From Coniella vitis (lineage: Eukaryota; Ascomycota; Sordariomycetes; Diaporthales; Schizoparmaceae), in contig WUJK01000008.1 of assembly GCA_011317545.1 (NCBI GenBank), positions 1,178,001 through 1,242,000 on the forward strand: DNA of 64,000 bases, given 5' to 3'. Positions within the stretch are counted from its first letter, which is position 1; each line of letters begins with the position of its first letter. Both the position numbers and the translations under genes were made by a program. Of this stretch, positions 59,798 through 64,000 are shown one piece after another. The notes below the pieces were generated by a model. That model was given only the letters and a program-made list of their open reading frames with translations, was not told where the DNA came from and searched no databases.

Positions 59798-61046
59798 GGT
59801 GACTAGGGTAGCATAGAGTAATTGATCCAGATTTGGAATATGGAATGATGAGCAGATTAAGCAATTGCGTGATGGATCCGTAGGCTTTGGTAAATGGCAC
59901 GGGACATATAACGGTGAAAGGGAAAAAAATGATTTGAAAAGAAACGAAGTTGCCGAGTTTGCAAGACAGATATTCTAGAAAATATCCAAAAGTAAGAGTA
60001 AGTTTGCATGCGATGTTATATACCTATACAGCTTCACCGGACTCACTCATTCCATGGCCCCTTTTCCTCTGTTAGAGTCGTTGGTCCTCCACATGCATGC
60101 ATGGCATTGCATGCATTCACAAAAAATCACATGAAGAGAGAGCCACGACTCGCTCACTTGCCCCCATTGCCCACGCACAAACTCACTCACTCGCCCACTC
60201 TCAACTTACAAAACATGCATCTTCTAAAGTAGCCCCCCATTTACCATAAGAGACTGTATTGTTTTTCTTCTCCCTCACCTCCCCTGCCCTATTTGTCTCA
60301 TGTATATACGATGTCCTCTTGAGCAAGAGGCAAACTAGGCAAAGCCTTTGGTGGTGCTATCTCTATATTTGCGTCTCTTCCCGATTCCAAACTGTAGCAT
60401 ATATATGCACACGAAAAAACATGAAACTTCGGATTCTCAACGTTCCAGAGTCTTGTCAATGCAATCATGGCTCGTCATTTGTACGGGACTTTTTGTTGTG
60501 ATATATGTGTGTATATATGTGCGTTATTTATACACGACGCTTTGCTTTTTTGTCTTACCAGCAGCATTTTTGCACATAAGAAGCTTTTCTGTACTCGCCA
60601 ACCTAATATTGAAAAAGATCCCCCCCCCAAACCACGCATCCTTCCTTATTTTGTTCACTGCAAGAGAAACATCCTAGGTACAAACACTTGAAACGCGATC
60701 AATGTAATTCGATATAGAAAGTGTGCCGTGTTATGTTGCAATTCATTTCTATTCCGTTAAATTATTCTTTCGAATGTTCAAACACCGCGCGCTAGGATGT
60801 TACCAAGTTAACCATAAGTGCTCAAAGTACTGCCCCACCCCCCGGCTCCCAAAATTGGCTACTATTCATGTGAGGGAACCAAGAAATACCCCCTCGCCCA
60901 GGGCCAAACCCAGACGTCAGAAGTCTCCCGTTTCTCTCTCTCTATGCAGATGCAGCGTTTGACTGATCAACGTCAAGTAAGACAGACTCTCAACCCAGAA
61001 AGCACATGAAACAAAAGGAAAATGACAAGGAAAACCCATGTCCCCC
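59798..61046. other. intergenic region
   Basis: About 1.25 kb, with CACTC-rich sequence near 60,030-60,200 and a poly-C run near 60,620. It holds the promoter of the small secreted protein (left) and the 3' UTR of the HECT ligase gene (right). No gene is supported. Confidence 0.45.
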
Positions 61047-64000
61047 TTAACTCAAGTCAAACCCAGCCCCGGAGCTGACAGCATACAACAACTTGTCCCT
61101 GAGTAGTTGCGCCGAGTCATAGGTCGGCAATTTGAGCAGATTTACACATGTGCTTGCGCTGGGCAGCCGTGTGGTATCCCTCCCGCCGTCGCGAATGCTA
61201 AACCGTGGACTGAGCTGACTGAAACCAAGCAGCGGTGCGCGCGGCGTTGACGTCACGTACTTGAGAACATCGCGGCGCTGCGAGTCTTCCAAGCTGCGCA
61301 TTACCTCCCAGAACATTTGTATGGTGGGGTGCTCTAGGCCGTCGTCACCAATCTCGTAGAGACCCGAATAGATTGTGTTGCGCCGCAGGTCTTCAATGTC
61401 AATTTCGGTCGAATCGCCACCCACAAGCCGCTGTAGCTCAGACTGGTTGAACATGCTCAACCAGGCCGGTTCGATGATGGTGCCCAGGCCATTTAGAAAC
61501 GCGCGTGTCACCAGGAAAGGTTGCGCGACAAGCCGGTGACGAGCCACGTAGTTGACGTAGAGCAGTTTGTTTTCATTTGTCACGGTAACCTTGTCACCGT
61601 CGGGCATCAAATAGCGGGTGACGATTCGCGTGGGCTCGTTAGGTAGCGAGACTTGATCTTCAATGGTAAAGTCAAGCCCAAGCTCGGAAACATCGCCAGG
61701 ATAGTTCTTGAGCCTCATCATGCCCTTGTAAAGTTCTTCGTCAAACTCTCGAAGGTCATTGATGTTCGCACGGTAGCCAGAATCGGATGCCGCCGCCGCC
61801 CATTTGAGCAAGAAAAATCCAGCAAAGACAACGTCGAGGAGGATACCTTCATAAAGACATTTGCCAATGATTCGGCCGAGGAACTCGTACTGTGCAAGAA
61901 GATCCGTTATATCCTCTCTCCACTGCTCCGAGTCCGGCCTCAGGCCACATTGGCGAAGCTTTTCTTGGCGCTGATCCAAGGCACATGGGTTTGGATACAA
62001 GGCGTTGTTGCTATTCGCGACGAACAGGCTAAGGTCTTCAGTAAAAGCCTCTTTGGTGATGCTTGTTAAGAATTCTTTGGTCACGCCTCCGCCATCAATA
62101 CCCGCCTCTGGGATATCAAACTGATCGACAAAGGTGATCTGTATCGGCTCTTTCAAACCATCCTTCAGCTGGTAGAATTGGGCAAAAGCATCTTCAAAAA
62201 CTCTGCCACGACGGACCTTGGCGTGGTGCCTTTCGAGCCTATCTCGGGCTCTGCTAGGGTCGTGTAATTCATGCAAAATTTGCATCCGCCATTGATCGGC
62301 TTCTATCATTCCATTTCTGCGTCTTGTTTTGTCCACTATGACAAGCTTGCGGAAAATCTTAACCCGAATATCGAATGGAATGATAAAAGGCATGTTGCGC
62401 AGGATCTCGAGCTTGGGGCCGACCGCGGCAAGCAGTCGTTTGCGTTGTTCTTTTTTGTGAGCGGCCCTTAGGCGCTCAATGCGAAGAGCTTGAGATGCGT
62501 ATCCTGTTGTTAAGCGCCCCAGCCCACCATGGGCCACGTCTTCGTCTTCGTCCTCGTCGTCCTCGTCCATATCCACATCCTCGTCTACTCCTTCTTCGTT
62601 GAGTTGGCGTTGTCGCTCGACTTCCAGAACAACATTGTCCATGAAATTATGCATGTCGAATCTAGACGTCATCAACCAGTGTTCTCGTGGCAAGAATTGC
62701 CGACGCGAGTCTCGCTCATAAACCATGCGCATGGCTGTGGTGACTGTGCTTCTAAAAGTATCGAAACCTACGCCGGAAATGACATTGTATGTATCTTGTT
62801 TGTTTTTCTTGCTCTGTGATGTTGATGTGGCGGCTGAGTTTCGAAGGCCGGTCGTGCTGTGTGTTGTTGCAGAACTTTGCGTAGCTCTGGAAGCGTGCTC
62901 TTGCAGGTCGCTCTCGTTGTAGTACAATGTAAAAGCAAGGTTCTTCAGAAAGAGGGAGAGCCCCCTGAGTTCGGACAGCGTCAACATGCACTGACGCAAC
63001 CGTGAGGTCGGACTGGCGTCAAAGACTGCTGAAGTCCATGGAAAAGCAAAGTCTTCATCGTCAGTAAGCCTGAGAACAAAGATGTAAAGTTCAAGAAACA
63101 ATAATATGGTCCGCCATTCACGGTCCCACACTGTATCGTCCCTAAGGGCGCTCATCTGTTTGGAGTCTTGTCGTTGGAGCAACGCCAGAGTGCTCCCGCG
63201 CTCGTCGGACTGGATAAATGCAAAGATCTTGGTCCTAACCATGGCATCCCAGAAGAATTTGACCGAATTTGAGGAGCCAGACTTGGTTGGGATATTCGCC
63301 AGATAGAGCTTCATGCGAATGTCATCACTAAGGGACGGGAAGCAGCCGATCAGTGTGAGGATATAAGCTGCGAGGAGGCTTGCCTCCTTGAACTCTTCCT
63401 CGGACGATCCCGCAAAATTCCTAGAGGAATGTCAGCCACAATTATTGTACTACCAAATCAGCATTGTTCATTTAGACTTACGTTGTGAACTTTTCCAGAA
63501 TGTGCGATATCTCGTCTCGTTCGACCAGAGAACTTACAGCCCTGTCTATGAAAGGGGGGAATTGCTTTTTTGAGTCGGCAGAGATATCGGTTGAACCTGT
63601 TGGCCGTTGACCAATATGGTGCTTCTTCAACTCTATATGCAAACTGGAAAGCTGAATGTACATGGCATTCAGATACGAGGATCCCAAAGACATATCCTGC
63701 CTGCAGTTGCCCAAAGCGATGAAGTGTGCAAGCAGCCACAACCGAGCATCGGACGGCGAGGACGATGCCAAGCCTGTCGTGTACGCTTCACCAATAGCTG
63801 CTGACACCTTTTCCAGATCAATCTGTCCCGCAAATGTAGCAACATGTGCCTCAAATAGCTCCAGATCTGGTTGTGTAAGAAAGCCCAACGCAAACGCTTT
63901 TGAGGCTTGAAACCCATGATCTTTGCTCATGGGAACGAGGATGGCCTTCTTTAGTAGTTCAAGACTCACTCCATCCTCAAAGTTCACATTGCGAAAGTAT
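61047..64000 (-). CDS. hul5: HECT E3 ubiquitin ligase, Hul5/UBE3C type (5' end outside window)
   Basis: Two exons are visible (64000-63482, continuing beyond the window, and 63420-61047; intron 63421-63481). The join gives LEKFTTNFAGSSEEEF in frame. The last 380 or so residues form the HECT domain: FVDQFDIPEAGIDGGGVTKE, RIIGKCLYEGILLDV, FLNGLGTIIEPAWLSMF, and LPSASTCVNLLKLP with the catalytic Cys codon at 61146-61148. An acidic run (DEDDEDEDEDVAHG) lies mid-protein. This architecture matches yeast Hul5 and human UBE3C, proteasome-associated ligases that extend ubiquitin chains on misfolded proteins. About 963 C-terminal residues are present. The N-terminus, including any IQ motif, is missing because the window ends. 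Confidence 0.92.

Noticed and set aside
1..64000. tRNA, rRNA, CRISPR or bacterial-type operon signals
   Set aside because: I looked for tRNA-like T-loop boxes and spaced repeat arrays by eye and saw none. The gene structure is eukaryotic.

Overview
The window is chromosomal DNA of a filamentous ascomycete (Pezizomycotina, most likely Sordariomycetes, possibly Hypocreales). The evidence is short spliceosomal introns of 57-154 nt, a Zn2Cys6 factor, cell-wall and pectin-degrading secreted enzymes, and repeats destroyed by RIP-type C-to-T mutation. The order-level placement is inference. I ran no searches; gene models were assembled by reading frames across GT..AG introns by eye.

Left arm (1-30.9 kb). 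A short AT-rich, RIP-like stub (1 to about 345) precedes a secreted GH55 beta-1,3-glucanase. A mostly housekeeping stretch follows: RSC subunit Rsc9 (-), a Zn2Cys6 protein (+), MsrB methionine sulfoxide reductase (-), an Age2/SMAP-type ArfGAP (+), a 97-aa Sft1-like SNARE (-) and a Ysc84/Lsb3-type SYLF-SH3 protein (+). Two unrecognised small membrane proteins come next (21.5 and 24.0 kb). A gene-poor 4.7-kb island with microsatellites and many short TACTATGTA/TACATAGTA motifs leads up to an intronless, strongly codon-biased secreted endopolygalacturonase (GH28).

Retrotransposon block (30,951-51,834). These 20.9 kb are almost free of CA/TG dinucleotides and have no intact ORF, yet they resolve into nested elements. 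An outer Ty3/Gypsy element (O, minus strand, 202-bp LTRs) carries in its reverse transcriptase a second Gypsy element (A, plus strand, 339-bp LTRs, target duplication AAGCT). A carries a further copy of its own family (B, target duplication ACTAT), and B's 3' LTR end carries a 193-bp insert flanked by TTATA. Removing the inserts gives about 7,259 bp for A and 7,262 bp for B, which independently supports the reconstruction. A and B also carry a long antisense reading frame between the chromodomain and the 3' LTR, broken by stops of the kind RIP creates. I consider this the most novel signal in the window.

Right arm (51.8-64 kb). A BSC6-like MFS transporter begins 341 bp beyond the outer LTR. 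It is followed by a secreted SMP-30/gluconolactonase-like protein, a GH125 alpha-1,6-mannosidase (Mug157-like), a 120-aa secreted protein of unknown function (-), and the 3' part of a Hul5/UBE3C-type HECT ubiquitin ligase (-) that runs off the window.

I see no secondary-metabolite cluster. The genes are a syntenic mix of secretory-pathway, chromatin, proteostasis and secreted-enzyme functions, interrupted by a RIP-silenced transposon island.
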